A stretch of DNA of 64,000 nt from assembly GCF_002115805.1 (NCBI RefSeq), contig NZ_JFKC01000024.1, positions 1 to 64,000 on the forward strand, read 5' to 3'. Positions 1 through 12,091 of this stretch are shown here, piece after piece (within the stretch, counting starts at the first letter, position 1; each line of letters starts with the position of its first letter). The translations under genes and the position numbers were made by a program. A model generated the notes under the pieces. It saw only the letters and a program-made list of their open reading frames with translations. It made no database searches and was not told the DNA's origin. Source of the DNA: Marivita geojedonensis (GTDB taxonomy: Bacteria; Pseudomonadota; Alphaproteobacteria; Rhodobacterales; Rhodobacteraceae).

Positions 1-583
1 CCCTAGAAGACGCGGCGGTTCCCCAATTTGGTGACAGCGCAAGATGTGCGTCTTGTGTCGGAAGCATTGTCGCCAATTCGGCAACGTGTGACCTCAAAGA
101 CCGAAACTTCGATTTGTAACGCTCCGCATATTCGGGAGTGCGGCTGTGATATGCGCCTGCTGCCTCGGTCCAACTGCCGAATTCCCGGTGAAGTTCAGAC
201 AAGAATTCCGCAGCGTAGAGCGCGTTGAGGTCAGGGTTGAACATGTCGTCGAGGGAACTGAACCCTTGGCCATGCCAGCGATAATTGATCTGAAAACACC
301 CGATGTCGATGTTGGACGCGCCTTGCTTGACCTTCGAAAAAACAAAGGCCCGCGCCTCATCCTCTGACTGAAACCATGATCCGGCCCCGGCGTGATTCAC
401 TGTCCAGGGCCAAGGCTCTGCCGCTGCGCCGCGCCCGGTTTCCAACCGGGTAATCGTGAGCATGACATCAATCGGAACACCCGTTCGAGTGGCCGCTTTT
501 TGCGCTGATGCATCACAAATTCCGGCACCAAGCGTTGTTGCGCAAGCGCAGGTGGCAAATGCGGCCAAAGCACGGAGTTTCAC
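1..583 (-). CDS. Lytic transglycosylase (SLT-like) precursor, partial
   Basis: The C-terminal end is cut off by the window edge; about 194 residues remain. The chosen GTG start at 583 has an AGGA about 7 bases upstream and begins a typical Sec signal (MKLRALAAFATCACATTLGA). A GTG at 598 is an alternative start. The mature part shows an SLT pattern: ITRLETGRG, with a candidate catalytic Glu; CFQINYRWHG, resembling the GxxQIN motif; and AAGAYHSR, resembling AYNxG. Family members cleave the peptidoglycan glycan strand in the periplasm. Downstream neighbours are outside the window. The family call is good; the specific role is unknown. Confidence 0.75.
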   Translation of the reverse strand, partial: MKLRALAAFATCACATTLGAGICDASAQKAATRTGVPIDVMLTITRLETGRGAAAEPWPWTVNHAGAGSWFQSEDEARAFVFSKVKQGASNIDIGCFQINYRWHGQGFSSLDDMFNPDLNALYAAEFLSELHREFGSWTEAAGAYHSRTPEYAERYKSKFRSLRSHVAELATMLPTQDAHLALSPNWGTAASSR

Positions 584-664
584 CCAAGTCCTGATCACCT
601 GACACCCTTCGCATTCTCCGGTCCGGGCGACCTTAGCGGTCAGAGAGTTAGGATTTGGTTACGA

Positions 665-2197
665 TCAGAAAAACGCCTCGATCACTGCTACAAGTCCGCC
701 ACCGATCAGGGCGCCCAATAGGGCCGAAACAACCGCTGTCTTGACCGAGCTGTTTTGCGGTTCGGCTTTACCTTGCGCTTGGGCGATCAGGGCTTGCTCC
801 ATCAGACCGGGAAGCCGCGGTCCAAACCGCGCAAGAACAAGCGCGGTTTTTCCGAGATCACGTGCAAAAGCTCGCGGACCTATACTCGTCTTGATGTAAT
901 CCTCGACGATCGGTTTCGCGACATTCCAGATGTTCATCTTCGGATCAAGCGAGCGCGCCACGCCTTCCACCACAACCATTGTGCGCTGGAGAAGGATCAG
1001 TTCAGTGCGTGTCTGCATTCCGAAACGTTCAGTCACTTCGAACAGGTAGCTGAGCAGACGGCCCATTGAGATGCGGGTGGCGTCCATCCCGAAGATAGGT
1101 TCTCCAACCGCGCGCAAGGCACGGGCGAACTCATCGACATCCTGATCGCTTGGAACGTAACCGGCTTCGAAGTGCACTTCTGCCACGCGTTTGTAGTCAC
1201 GACGGATAAAGCCGTAGAGGATCTCCGCGTAGACACGGCGGGTGTATTCGTCGATGTGACCCATGATCCCGAAATCAAGAGCGATGATGTCTCCATTCGG
1301 CGCGACCTTGAGATTCCCCTGATGCATGTCCGCGTGGAAATATCCATCCCGCAATGCGTGCTGCAGAAACAGCTGCAGAACACGCTCGCTCAGGGCAACT
1401 CGATCATGACCGGCAGCATCCAACGCTGCGTTGTCGCCAAGCGGGATTCCATCCGCCCAACCCAGGGTCATGACCCGGCGACCCGAAAGCTCCCACTTTA
1501 CCTCTGGAAGCTGGAAACCCGGATCATCCGTTGTGTTTGCAGCGAACTCGGATGCCGCCGCTGACTCCAGCCGCAGATCCAGTTCGCCCATGACCACGCC
1601 TTCGAAATGCGCAATCACATCCATTGGGCGCAAACGGCGCGATGAGGGGGCAAGCGCCTCGATCATACCGGCAGCGAAATAGAAGGCGTCGATGTCCTTT
1701 CGGAAGTCTTTTTCGATGTGCGGGCGCAACACCTTGACCGCCACGGTTTCTCCGGTTTGAACCAACGTCGCCTTGTGGACCTGAGCGATAGAAGCTGCGG
1801 CAACTGGCTCACTGAACTCGGAAAACACGCTGTCTACCGATACTCCAAGTTCATACTCGACCATTTTCTTGGCTTCACCGACCGAGAAAGGCGGCAGTTT
1901 ATCTTGCAGGATCCGCAGTTGCGTCGCCATCGTGTCGCCAACCACATCCGGCCGTGTGCTGAGGACCTGACCGAACTTGATATACGCAGGGCCAAGAGCC
2001 GTCAGCGCACGAGGCGCCGGAGGCATGGTCGGGTCGCCCTTGTAACCCAGCCACTTGAACGGCCAGCCGAGCAGACGCGCAGCCATGCGAAGCGGTTTGG
2101 GCGCATCGAAGGCGTCGAGAACCACGCCCATCGCGCCCGTGCGCTCCAGCGTAGCGCCCGTACGGATCAGACGAAGGATGTTGTGCGGGCCCTTCAC
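665..2197 (-). CDS. ubiB: UbiB family protein, ubiquinone biosynthesis
   Basis: UbiB is an atypical protein-kinase-like ATPase needed for ubiquinone (coenzyme Q) synthesis at the inner membrane. The 510-residue product has the family hallmarks: the KxGQ motif (AYIKFGQVLSTRPD, residues ~71-84), an Ala-rich nucleotide loop (AAASIAQVHKA, ~133-143), VAVKVLRP (~152-159), the catalytic-type HADMHQGNLKV and the ALDFG metal motif. It ends in a hydrophobic anchor at about residues 487-508. The start is GTG, one base after the ubiE stop, so translation is probably coupled to ubiE. Length matches the usual 500-550 residues. Confidence 0.93.
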   Translation of the reverse strand: MKGPHNILRLIRTGATLERTGAMGVVLDAFDAPKPLRMAARLLGWPFKWLGYKGDPTMPPAPRALTALGPAYIKFGQVLSTRPDVVGDTMATQLRILQDKLPPFSVGEAKKMVEYELGVSVDSVFSEFSEPVAAASIAQVHKATLVQTGETVAVKVLRPHIEKDFRKDIDAFYFAAGMIEALAPSSRRLRPMDVIAHFEGVVMGELDLRLESAAASEFAANTTDDPGFQLPEVKWELSGRRVMTLGWADGIPLGDNAALDAAGHDRVALSERVLQLFLQHALRDGYFHADMHQGNLKVAPNGDIIALDFGIMGHIDEYTRRVYAEILYGFIRRDYKRVAEVHFEAGYVPSDQDVDEFARALRAVGEPIFGMDATRISMGRLLSYLFEVTERFGMQTRTELILLQRTMVVVEGVARSLDPKMNIWNVAKPIVEDYIKTSIGPRAFARDLGKTALVLARFGPRLPGLMEQALIAQAQGKAEPQNSSVKTAVVSALLGALIGGGLVAVIEAFF

Positions 2198-2198
2198 G

Positions 2199-2951
2199 TC
2201 AGATTTTCCAGCCCGAATGCAGACAGGCGATTCCCATGCTCAGATTTCGGTACTTGGCATTCTCGAATCCGGCCTGTCGAACCATGCTCAGAAACGTTTC
2301 CTGATCAGGAAACTTCCGTATGGATTCAACGAGGTACTGATAACTGTCTCTGTCGTTTGCAATGACCTGCCCCATGCGCGGGATGATGTTGAAGGAGTAA
2401 AGATCATAGACCTTCTGCATCAGGTCATTCGGAATCTGGCTGAACTCCAGCACCATCAAACGGCCACCGGGGCGCAAGACACGAAACGCTTCATTCAGCG
2501 CCTCCTGCGGTCGGGTCACGTTACGGATACCAAACGATATGGTGTAGACGTCGAACGTATTGTCCTCGAAGGGCAGGTGCATCGCATCGCCAACAACCCA
2601 GTCCAGGCTATCGCCCATGGCAGACGCCTCGGCACGTTTGCGACCTTCGACAAGCATGGGTTCGGTGAGGTCGAGAACGGTTGCGTGGCCATGCCCTGCC
2701 CGTTTCAGGAACCTGAATGAAATGTCCCCTGTACCGCCGGCGACATCGAGGAGTTTCTGGCCGGGACGCGGCGCGAGCCAATCCATCATCGCATCTTTCC
2801 AGATCCGGTGAATCCCGAAGGACATGGCGTCATTCATGACATCGTATTTTGACGCGACAGAACTGAACACGCCCTGAACGCGACCCGCCTTTTCATTTTC
2901 AGGAACATCCTGAAACCCGAAATGCGTGGTGGATTGTTTTTCGTCCGTCAT
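2199..2951 (-). CDS. ubiE: Bifunctional demethylmenaquinone/2-methoxy-6-polyprenyl-1,4-benzoquinol methylase
   Basis: This SAM-dependent C-methyltransferase acts in ubiquinone biosynthesis. The 250-residue protein has the class I SAM-binding motif [16 protein letters not shown] (~66-81) and the family segments [20 protein letters not shown] and [11 protein letters not shown]. It is the first gene of a two-gene unit with ubiB, one base apart. It is divergent from mutM, with about 85 bases between the two starts holding both promoters. Length is normal for the family. Confidence 0.95.
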   Translation of the reverse strand: MTDEKQSTTHFGFQDVPENEKAGRVQGVFSSVASKYDVMNDAMSFGIHRIWKDAMMDWLAPRPGQKLLDVAGGTGDISFRFLKRAGHGHATVLDLTEPMLVEGRKRAEASAMGDSLDWVVGDAMHLPFEDNTFDVYTISFGIRNVTRPQEALNEAFRVLRPGGRLMVLEFSQIPNDLMQKVYDLYSFNIIPRMGQVIANDRDSYQYLVESIRKFPDQETFLSMVRQAGFENAKYRNLSMGIACLHSGWKI

Positions 2952-3036
2952 AAGCCTTGTCGTTTCCCGTGACAGGCTTTCTTATAGAGCGCCCACACGG
3001 CGATACAATGCGGCGACACGAGACAGGACACGCGGA

Positions 3037-3888
3037 ATGCCTGAATTACCAGAGGTTGAGACGGTAAGACGCGGGCTTATCCCGGCGATGGAAGGTCAAA
3101 TCATCGCCAAGGCAACAGTGAACAGACCCGATCTGCGGTGGCCTTTTCCGTCGAACATGGCCGAACGCCTGACGGGTAAGCGTGTTCTGCGTCTGCGTCG
3201 GCGGTCCAAATACATCCTCGTTGACCTTGATAGTGATGAGACAGCGCTAATCCATCTGGGGATGTCCGGGCGGATGCTTGTCTCGGGCGACCCGCTTGGC
3301 CAGTTCGTCCACGATCATCCAGCCCCCGAGAAACACGATCATGTCGTGCTCGACATGGCAAACGGTGCCCGGATCACATTCAATGATCCGCGCCGCTTTG
3401 GTGCGATGGATTTATTTGAAACGGGCAGTGGCGACGCGCACCCACTGTTGGCGCCCCTGGGGCCGGAACCCTTGGGAAATACCTTCGATGAAAATTACCT
3501 GATCGCAGCGCTTGCAGACCGTAATACACCGATGAAATCGGCACTCCTTGACCAGAAAACGATCGCAGGACTGGGCAACATCTATGTCTGTGAGGCGCTG
3601 TTTCGATCAAAAATTCATCCCACTCGCCCTGCGCGCAGGGTCTCGAAAGAACGCATTTCGCGACTTGTTCCCATCATCCGGGACGTACTGACAGACGCAA
3701 TTGAGGCGGGCGGCTCGTCCCTGCGTGATTTCCGGCAAACTGATGGAGAACTTGGATATTTTCAGCACAGCTTCGATGTTTATGGACGGGAAGGAGAGCC
3801 ATGCCGCTCCTCTGGTTGCGCGTCGATGATCCGGCGAATTGTGCAATCGGGCCGCTCGACCTTCTATTGTCCGACCTGTCAAAGATAG
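3037..3888 (+). CDS. mutM: Formamidopyrimidine-DNA glycosylase
   Basis: MutM (Fpg) removes oxidised purines such as 8-oxoguanine and nicks the abasic site. The start at 3037 was chosen because the mature protein must begin [14 protein letters not shown]: after Met removal, Pro is the catalytic N-terminal nucleophile and the following Glu is also catalytic. The frame stays open upstream to 2926 but that extension is incompatible with the chemistry. The 283-residue protein ends with the zinc finger, whose cysteines lie in [10 protein letters not shown] and FYCPTCQR. It is divergent from ubiE and transcribed toward the enoyl-CoA hydratase 65 bases downstream. Confidence 0.96.
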   Translation: MPELPEVETVRRGLIPAMEGQIIAKATVNRPDLRWPFPSNMAERLTGKRVLRLRRRSKYILVDLDSDETALIHLGMSGRMLVSGDPLGQFVHDHPAPEKHDHVVLDMANGARITFNDPRRFGAMDLFETGSGDAHPLLAPLGPEPLGNTFDENYLIAALADRNTPMKSALLDQKTIAGLGNIYVCEALFRSKIHPTRPARRVSKERISRLVPIIRDVLTDAIEAGGSSLRDFRQTDGELGYFQHSFDVYGREGEPCRSSGCASMIRRIVQSGRSTFYCPTCQR

Positions 3889-3953
3889 CTTGAACGGTGA
3901 CGATCACATGCGTAAGGCTGCACGCCTGAGATCACCGAACGGAGCCCTCACTC

Positions 3954-4730
3954 ATGGCTTATGAGACGATCATCGTCGAAATCGAAGATCACGTTGCCAC
4001 GATCAAACTGAACCGACCGGACGCCCTGAACGCGTTGAACAGTCAGCTTCTGTCTGAATTGGCGACCGCACTTGCGGATGCGGACGCGAATGAGAAAGTG
4101 CGATGCATCATCCTCACCGGATCGGCCAAGGCCTTTGCTGCTGGCGCAGACATCAAGGAGATGTCTGAGAAGTCATTTGTCGAGATGTACATGTCCGATT
4201 TCTTTGGATCGGAATCGCAAGCGATTTGTTCAGTCCGCAAACCGATCATCGCCGCCGTTTCCGGCTACGCGCTGGGCGGAGGTTGCGAGCTGGCCATGAT
4301 GTGTGACTTTATCATTGCATCCGACACGGCCAAGTTTGGACAACCCGAAATCAATCTTGGCGTTGTTGCGGGGATCGGCGGGACACAACGGCTTACGCGT
4401 TTTGTCGGAAAGTCGAAATCCATGGACATGCATCTGACCGGACGCTTCATGGACGCGGAAGAAGCAGAACGTGCCGGGCTTGTCAGCCGTGTCGTGCCCG
4501 CGAAATCGCTCATGGAAGAAGCGCAGTCCGCTGCAGCAAAAATTGCCGAGAAATCCATGCTGGCAACCTATGCTGTAAAGGAAGCGGTGAACCGCGCCTA
4601 TGAGACGACGCTTGCGGAAGGCCTGTTGGTCGAACGGCGGCTCTTCCATTCGCTTTTTGCGACAGAAGACCAAAAAGAAGGGATGGCGGCGTTCCTTGAG
4701 AAGAGAACCCCGCAGTTCCGCGACAGATAG
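3954..4730 (+). CDS. Enoyl-CoA hydratase (crotonase family)
   Basis: This is a short-chain crotonase-family hydratase that adds water across trans-2-enoyl-CoA in beta-oxidation. The 258-residue length is typical of the single-function enzyme. It shows the oxyanion-hole segments [11 protein letters not shown] and [16 protein letters not shown], and the active-site Glu region [16 protein letters not shown]. The Gly-rich loop and both glutamates are present, so it is probably active. It stands alone between mutM and rpsT. A short GC-rich hairpin near 4767-4781 follows, without a clear T-run. Confidence 0.9.
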   Translation: MAYETIIVEIEDHVATIKLNRPDALNALNSQLLSELATALADADANEKVRCIILTGSAKAFAAGADIKEMSEKSFVEMYMSDFFGSESQAICSVRKPIIAAVSGYALGGGCELAMMCDFIIASDTAKFGQPEINLGVVAGIGGTQRLTRFVGKSKSMDMHLTGRFMDAEEAERAGLVSRVVPAKSLMEEAQSAAAKIAEKSMLATYAVKEAVNRAYETTLAEGLLVERRLFHSLFATEDQKEGMAAFLEKRTPQFRDR

Positions 4731-4885
4731 GCCGAACAAAGGGCCTTTTCATCTAGGGAATCTGGGGCTATACGGCCCCGATACATGCGCGTGCTGCCCG
4801 CTTGGCAAGAATCGTTCCGGTTGAGGTTCCGGGCTTGCGGCTGTCGTGCAACTGAATTTGGAACCGAAGAACCAGGATAGATCGC

Positions 4886-5149
4886 ATGGCAAATACGCCC
4901 CAGTCCAAAAAGCGCGCTCGTCAGAACGAGAAGCGTTTCGCAGTCAACAAAGCGCGCCGTTCGCGCATTCGCACATTCCTCCGTAAAGTCGAAGAAGCCA
5001 TCGCTTCGGGTGACAAGGATGCCGCAACCGCAGCTCTGCGCGCAGCACAACCTGAGCTGATGCGCGGCGTGACCAAAGGTGTGTTTCACAAGAACACTGC
5101 CTCGCGCAAAGTGTCCCGCTTGGCAGCCCGTGTGAAGGCCCTGGGCTGA
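4886..5149 (+). CDS. rpsT: 30S ribosomal protein S20
   Basis: This 87-residue, very basic primary 16S rRNA-binding protein begins [18 protein letters not shown], the usual S20 start, and ends [11 protein letters not shown]. The start has a purine-rich AGGA about 10 bases upstream. It is monocistronic: a 155-base gap separates it from the upstream gene and a clear intrinsic terminator follows 37 bases after the stop. The rpsT-dnaA neighbourhood is common in Rhodobacterales. Confidence 0.97.
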   Translation: MANTPQSKKRARQNEKRFAVNKARRSRIRTFLRKVEEAIASGDKDAATAALRAAQPELMRGVTKGVFHKNTASRKVSRLAARVKALG

Positions 5150-5186
5150 GAATCAGCGGGTTACTAATCCGGCTCAAAAAATCAAG

Positions 5187-5215
5187 ACGCCGCCCTACTT
5201 GAGGCGGCGTTTTTT
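5187..5215 (+). terminator. Rho-independent terminator of rpsT
   Basis: An 8-bp perfect stem (ACGCCGCC with GGCGGCGT) and an 8-base loop are followed by six T residues. It sits 37 bases after the rpsT stop codon and insulates dnaA from rpsT transcription. Confidence 0.92.
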
Positions 5216-5591
5216 GTTGGCTCTTGCGCAGCGATGCACCGGTCAGAGATTCTTTTTCGGCTTTGCCTGAGTCAATAACGAAGTTCAGTTGAAGCACTCC
5301 CCGCCGCGTTGATAAATCAATCCTGCGAGTCACGTCGCGTTGGGGGGACAGGCTCCGCCAGCTCAGAATCGACATAACAATCTGCTTCGATTTTGGTCTG
5401 GTGGCACAAATTGATTATAGGTCAAACGCCTCGTCCAAATTGATGTCAGGGTCGTCTCGATCTCTCTTTGCCAAGAGGTCTGATGGCCAAAAACAAGGTC
5501 GCTCATTTGCCTGAGTCGACCAACAGATGTCTTTTTTCCCAGATGTGCCGCAAGAGTGACATACGAATGTCACTCCGACAGGGGAACCAGC
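5216..5591 (+). promoter_or_regulatory. dnaA upstream region with five GANTC sites
   Basis: This 376-base stretch contains no convincing gene. It presumably holds the dnaA promoter, although no clear -35/-10 pair could be picked. GANTC sites, the target of the CcrM cell-cycle methylase in alphaproteobacteria, start at 5248, 5269, 5327, 5366 and 5513: five in 270 bases, where about one is expected by chance. No TTATCCACA-type DnaA box was found, so it does not look like oriC. Confidence 0.5.
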
Positions 5592-7013
5592 ATGTTGAAT
5601 GACATGCCGAGCGTGGAACAGGGACAGATGACGCAGGATCAGTGGGGCACAATTCGGGAAGAGCTAAATCAAACGATGGGAGCGAACAGCTTCCAAAGCT
5701 GGATTGAACCACTGACCTACTTGGGATCGGAAAACGGAATCGCCCGCTTTCAGGTTCCGACCAACTTCATGGGCAACTACGTGTCGCAGAATTATGGCGA
5801 CATGCTTCTGTCGAAGATCACACGCCTGAACCCGTCTATCAGACGGATCGTGTTCGATGCGGCCACGTCAAGCGCGTCGAATGAAAACCGCGCCTCTGCC
5901 AATACCAAAACCGAAGCAGAGTCTCTTTCCGCTCCCGCAGTACAAACAAAGGCGGCTCCTCAATCCGACAGTCTTTCCGGCTCCCCGCTGGACAAGCGGT
6001 TCACTTTTGACACTTTCGTGGTTGGTAAGCCGAACGAACTGGCCCACGCGGCCGCAAGACGCGTCGCCGAGGGCGGGCCTGTCACGTTCAATCCGCTGTT
6101 CCTTTATGGCGGCGTCGGCCTTGGTAAAACGCACCTCATGCATGCCATCGCATGGGAGCTGCGCAACAACCACCCTCATCTCAACGTCCTGAATCTCTCG
6201 GCTGAGCAGTTCATGTATCGCTTCGTCCAGGCTCTGCGGGATCGCAAGATGATGGACTTCAAAGAGCTGTTCCGGTCGGTTGACGTACTCATGGTTGACG
6301 ATGTGCAGTTCATTGCTGGCAAGGACAGCACCCAGGAAGAGTTCTTCCATACGTTCAACGCACTCGTAGATCAGCACAAGCAAATCATCATCTCTGCTGA
6401 TCGCGCGCCGGAGGAAATCAAGGATATGGAAAACCGGATCAGGTCGCGCCTGCAGAGCGGCTTGGTGGTTGACCTGCACCCCACGGACTACGAGCTTCGC
6501 TTGGGCATTCTTCAATCAAAGTCCGAGATGTATGCGCGCATGTATCCCGGTCTCGAGGTCGAGCATGGAATTCTCGAATTCCTTGCGGCGCGGATTGTCA
6601 GCAATGTGCGCATTCTCGAAGGGGCGTTGACCCGACTCTTCGCTTTTGCATCGCTCGTGGGAAAACCGATCTCGATGGACCTCACGCAAGAATGCCTGAC
6701 AGACATTCTTCGCGTCTCCGAGCGCAAAGTCTCGATTGAGGAAATCCAGCGCAAGGTCGCCGACCATTACCTCATCCGCCATTCTGACTTGGTCGGCCCG
6801 AAACGGGTCCGCACGTTTGCCCGTCCGCGCCAAATTGCGATGTATCTGTGCAAACAGTTGACCACACGCTCGCTCCCCGAGATTGGCCGGCATTTTGGGG
6901 GGCGTGATCACACCACAGTCATGCATGGTGTCCGCCGGATCGAAGAGCTCAAGAAACAGGACGCTCAGATTGCGGAAGACGTGGAACTGCTCCGCCGTTC
7001 GCTCGAAGCCTGA
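5592..7013 (+). CDS. dnaA: Chromosomal replication initiator protein DnaA
   Basis: DnaA is the AAA+ ATPase that binds DnaA boxes and melts oriC. The start at 5592 (MLNDMPSVEQ) was chosen for its GGGGA about 6 bases upstream; ATG 5628 (MTQDQWG) is an alternative, and an in-frame extension reaches 5556. The 473-residue product shows domain I (WGTIREEL...FQSWIEPL), a short variable domain II, Walker A GGVGLGKTH, Walker B LMVDDVQF, and the C-terminal DNA-binding signature around GRDHTTVMHGVRRIE. The GANTC-rich upstream region suggests methylation-linked control, as known for Caulobacter dnaA; that link is inference. Confidence 0.97.
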   Translation: MLNDMPSVEQGQMTQDQWGTIREELNQTMGANSFQSWIEPLTYLGSENGIARFQVPTNFMGNYVSQNYGDMLLSKITRLNPSIRRIVFDAATSSASNENRASANTKTEAESLSAPAVQTKAAPQSDSLSGSPLDKRFTFDTFVVGKPNELAHAAARRVAEGGPVTFNPLFLYGGVGLGKTHLMHAIAWELRNNHPHLNVLNLSAEQFMYRFVQALRDRKMMDFKELFRSVDVLMVDDVQFIAGKDSTQEEFFHTFNALVDQHKQIIISADRAPEEIKDMENRIRSRLQSGLVVDLHPTDYELRLGILQSKSEMYARMYPGLEVEHGILEFLAARIVSNVRILEGALTRLFAFASLVGKPISMDLTQECLTDILRVSERKVSIEEIQRKVADHYLIRHSDLVGPKRVRTFARPRQIAMYLCKQLTTRSLPEIGRHFGGRDHTTVMHGVRRIEELKKQDAQIAEDVELLRRSLEA

Positions 7014-7039
7014 GTCCCAGACACAACAAACCCGGCTAT

Positions 7040-7059
7040 GGCGTGCTTTACTGCACGCC
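7040..7059 (+). other. Hairpin between dnaA and dnaN
   Basis: A perfect 7-bp inverted repeat (GGCGTGC/GCACGCC, 6-base loop) lies 26 bases after the dnaA stop. It has no T-run, so it is not a classical terminator; it could be a processing or pausing element. Confidence 0.35.
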
Positions 7060-7167
7060 CGCCCTTGACCCTGCGCGCAATCCGGCCAAGAAATTGCAAA
7101 ACAAGGGCTTGGAGAGCAACCCTAATGGGGGTTACTGTCGGCGTCCGGCCAGTCGGGGGATGAACGC

Positions 7168-8286
7168 ATGAAATTCAGCATGGAACGCGGAACGCTGCTC
7201 AAGGCCGTGTCGCAGGCGCAGTCCGTTGTCGAACGGCGCAATACCATTCCCATCCTGGCAAACGTTCTGATCGAGGCTGAGGGCGAGACCGTTCAGTTTC
7301 GCGCGACGGATCTCGACATCGAGGTTGTAGATCGCGCTGTTGCTCAGGTGGAGCGCGCCGGAGCAACGACCGTTTCCGCTGTGACGCTTCACGAAATCGT
7401 TCGCAAACTGCCGGACGGTGCTTTGGTATCTGTTTCCGAAGACAGTGCGTCTGGCCGTCTTACTGTCGAAGCGGGCCGCTCGAACTTCTCTCTTGCGACT
7501 CTGCCGAAAGAAGACTTCCCGGTCATGGCGTCATCCGAATACAGCGCGAATTTCTCGGCCCCTGCGCCAGTTCTGCGTCGGCTATTCGACAAGTCCAAAT
7601 TTGCGATCTCGACGGAAGAAACACGCTACTATCTCAATGGCGTCTACATGCATGTTGCTGACAGCGAGGATGGCAAGGCCCTGCGCTGCGTCGCCACGGA
7701 CGGGCATCGCCTCGCCCGGATCGATGCGCCATTGCCGGACGGCGCGTCTGACATGCCTGGCGTGATCGTACCGAGAAAGACTGTAGGCGAACTTCGCAAG
7801 CTGTTGGACGATGACGACATGCAAATCGCGGTTTCTGTCTCGGAAACCAAAGTCCGGTTCGCAACGCCGGACATCACGCTGACGTCCAAAGTGATCGACG
7901 GCACCTTCCCCGATTACACACGGGTGATCCCGCAGGGCAATACTCGCCGCCTCGAGGTTGACGCCGCAGAGTTTGCAAAAGCTGTCGATCGTGTAGCAAC
8001 CGTGTCATCAGAGCGGTCCCGTGCTGTAAAGATGCAGTTGGACGAAGATCGCCTGGTCCTGTCTGTCAATGCTCCAGACAGCGGTGCGGCCGAAGAAGAA
8101 TTGGCTGTTGCGTACGCCGATGACCGGCTCGAAATCGGATTCAATGCAAAGTACCTGCTCGAAATCGCGAGTCAGGTAGACCGCGAGAACGCCGTTTTCA
8201 TGTTCAATTCAGCGGGCGATCCGACACTGATGCGCGAAGGCAATGACACCAGCGCGGTGTATGTCGTGATGCCGATGCGGGTGTAA
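7168..8286 (+). CDS. dnaN: DNA polymerase III subunit beta (sliding clamp)
   Basis: The dimeric ring clamp tethers DNA polymerase III to DNA. The 372 residues match the standard length and begin MKFSMERGTLLKAVSQAQ, typical of alphaproteobacterial DnaN. Three clamp repeats are recognisable from RRNTIPILANV, from TRYYLNGVYMHV...RCVATDGHRLA, and toward the C-terminal end MLMREGNDTSAVYVVMPMRV-like tail. A GGGGGA ribosome site lies ~10 bases upstream. It lies between dnaA and recF, the classic replication gene order. Confidence 0.97.
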   Translation: MKFSMERGTLLKAVSQAQSVVERRNTIPILANVLIEAEGETVQFRATDLDIEVVDRAVAQVERAGATTVSAVTLHEIVRKLPDGALVSVSEDSASGRLTVEAGRSNFSLATLPKEDFPVMASSEYSANFSAPAPVLRRLFDKSKFAISTEETRYYLNGVYMHVADSEDGKALRCVATDGHRLARIDAPLPDGASDMPGVIVPRKTVGELRKLLDDDDMQIAVSVSETKVRFATPDITLTSKVIDGTFPDYTRVIPQGNTRRLEVDAAEFAKAVDRVATVSSERSRAVKMQLDEDRLVLSVNAPDSGAAEEELAVAYADDRLEIGFNAKYLLEIASQVDRENAVFMFNSAGDPTLMREGNDTSAVYVVMPMRV

Positions 8287-8315
8287 GCCTGCCGCGCCTT
8301 TGAACGGGGGCGCTG

Positions 8316-9425
8316 TTGCCGCTTCACCTGAACCGCCTTGAATTATCGCATTTCCGGTCGCATCTGCATGTGTCGATTGAACCCGATGCACGACCGGTCG
8401 TTCTTTTCGGCCCGAACGGTGCAGGCAAAACCAATCTAATTGAAGCCGTATCGCTGTTCTCACCCGGTCGTGGGATGCGCCGGGCCTCTGCACAGGACAT
8501 GACCCGCCGCCCTGAAAGCCTTGGATGGAAGGTGACAGGGCTCGTGCAAACACCAGAAGGTCTTCAGGACATCGCGTTTCAATCGGAACAGGGGTCCCCA
8601 AGGCAAGTCCGGATTAACGACAAACCCGCACCTCAAACGAGGCTCGGTGAACTGGTGCGATTGCTTTGGTTGCTCCCTTCGATGGACCGGCTCTGGATCG
8701 AAGGGGCGGAGGGTCGCAGACGATTTCTCGACCGCATGACGCTCAGCTTCTTTCCACAACACGGCGAAACCTCGCTACTATATGAAAAGGCCATGAGAGA
8801 GCGAAATCGGCTGCTGAAGGATCAGGTGCGCGACCCAATGTGGTACAAAGCTCTTGAGTTGCAGATGGCGCAGTCCGGAGCTCAAATTCATCAGAACAGA
8901 CAAAGGGCATTGGAGCGCATTCTGTTGGCGCAGGATCAGGCAAGTACTGAGTTTCCAACAGCTGAGCTCGAACTTGTCCAAACAGAAGGCGAAATGCCCG
9001 ATTCCGCCGAAGATCTCCGCAGCGCATTTGAAGAAAGTCGCTTTCGAGACCTTGCCGCTGGTCGAACTCTGGTCGGTCCGCATCGCGCCGACCTGTATGG
9101 CGTTTTTGCAACCAAAGGCGTTCCCGCAGCCGACAGCTCAACTGGTGAGCAGAAAGCGTTGTTGATTTCACTCGTTTTGTCGAACGCACGTGCTCTGGTC
9201 GAAGATTTCGGGGCCGCTCCCATCGTTCTTCTGGACGAGGTTGCAGCACATCTCGATGCCAACCGCCGAGCCGCGCTTTATGATGAGATTTGCGCTTTGG
9301 GATCTCAAGCCTGGATGACGGGAACCGGTGCCGAACTCTTCACCGAACTTGGGCCACGTGCGCAGTATTTCGAGGTAAGCGAAAAAGAAGGGCGCACAGT
9401 CGTAACACCATTCGAGACTGCGTAA
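8316..9425 (+). CDS. recF: DNA replication/repair protein RecF
   Basis: RecF is an SMC-like ATPase that, with RecO and RecR, loads RecA at gapped DNA. The 369-residue protein has Walker A FGPNGAGKTN near residue 30, the ABC signature DSSTGEQKALLISLVLSNA and Walker B PIVLLDEVAAHLD. The start is TTG, preceded by GGGGG, giving LPLHLNRLELSHFRSH, which fits RecF N-termini. It follows dnaN by 29 bases, probably in the same transcript. Confidence 0.95.
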   Translation: MPLHLNRLELSHFRSHLHVSIEPDARPVVLFGPNGAGKTNLIEAVSLFSPGRGMRRASAQDMTRRPESLGWKVTGLVQTPEGLQDIAFQSEQGSPRQVRINDKPAPQTRLGELVRLLWLLPSMDRLWIEGAEGRRRFLDRMTLSFFPQHGETSLLYEKAMRERNRLLKDQVRDPMWYKALELQMAQSGAQIHQNRQRALERILLAQDQASTEFPTAELELVQTEGEMPDSAEDLRSAFEESRFRDLAAGRTLVGPHRADLYGVFATKGVPAADSSTGEQKALLISLVLSNARALVEDFGAAPIVLLDEVAAHLDANRRAALYDEICALGSQAWMTGTGAELFTELGPRAQYFEVSEKEGRTVVTPFETA

Positions 9426-9460
9426 CGACCTGTCCGCCGGGTAAATCACTCGACCGCTAA

Positions 9461-11950
<2,490 letters not shown>

Positions 11951-12091
11951 TTTGGCTTTGCACATTCGGAAATCGCAAGGCGCACTGCGCGGAACATGAG
12001 TAACGATTGGTTCGTGGCGCGTCGGCTCTGGTCGTCCGACGCAAGTGCTTCTACTGTTCGCTAGATTGTCACGTAGGGGAGAGCGGGACGC

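Noticed and set aside
5216-5591. Chromosomal origin next to dnaA
   Set aside because: No DnaA boxes (TTATCCACA type) or AT-rich unwinding stretch seen; in this order oriC usually lies elsewhere.
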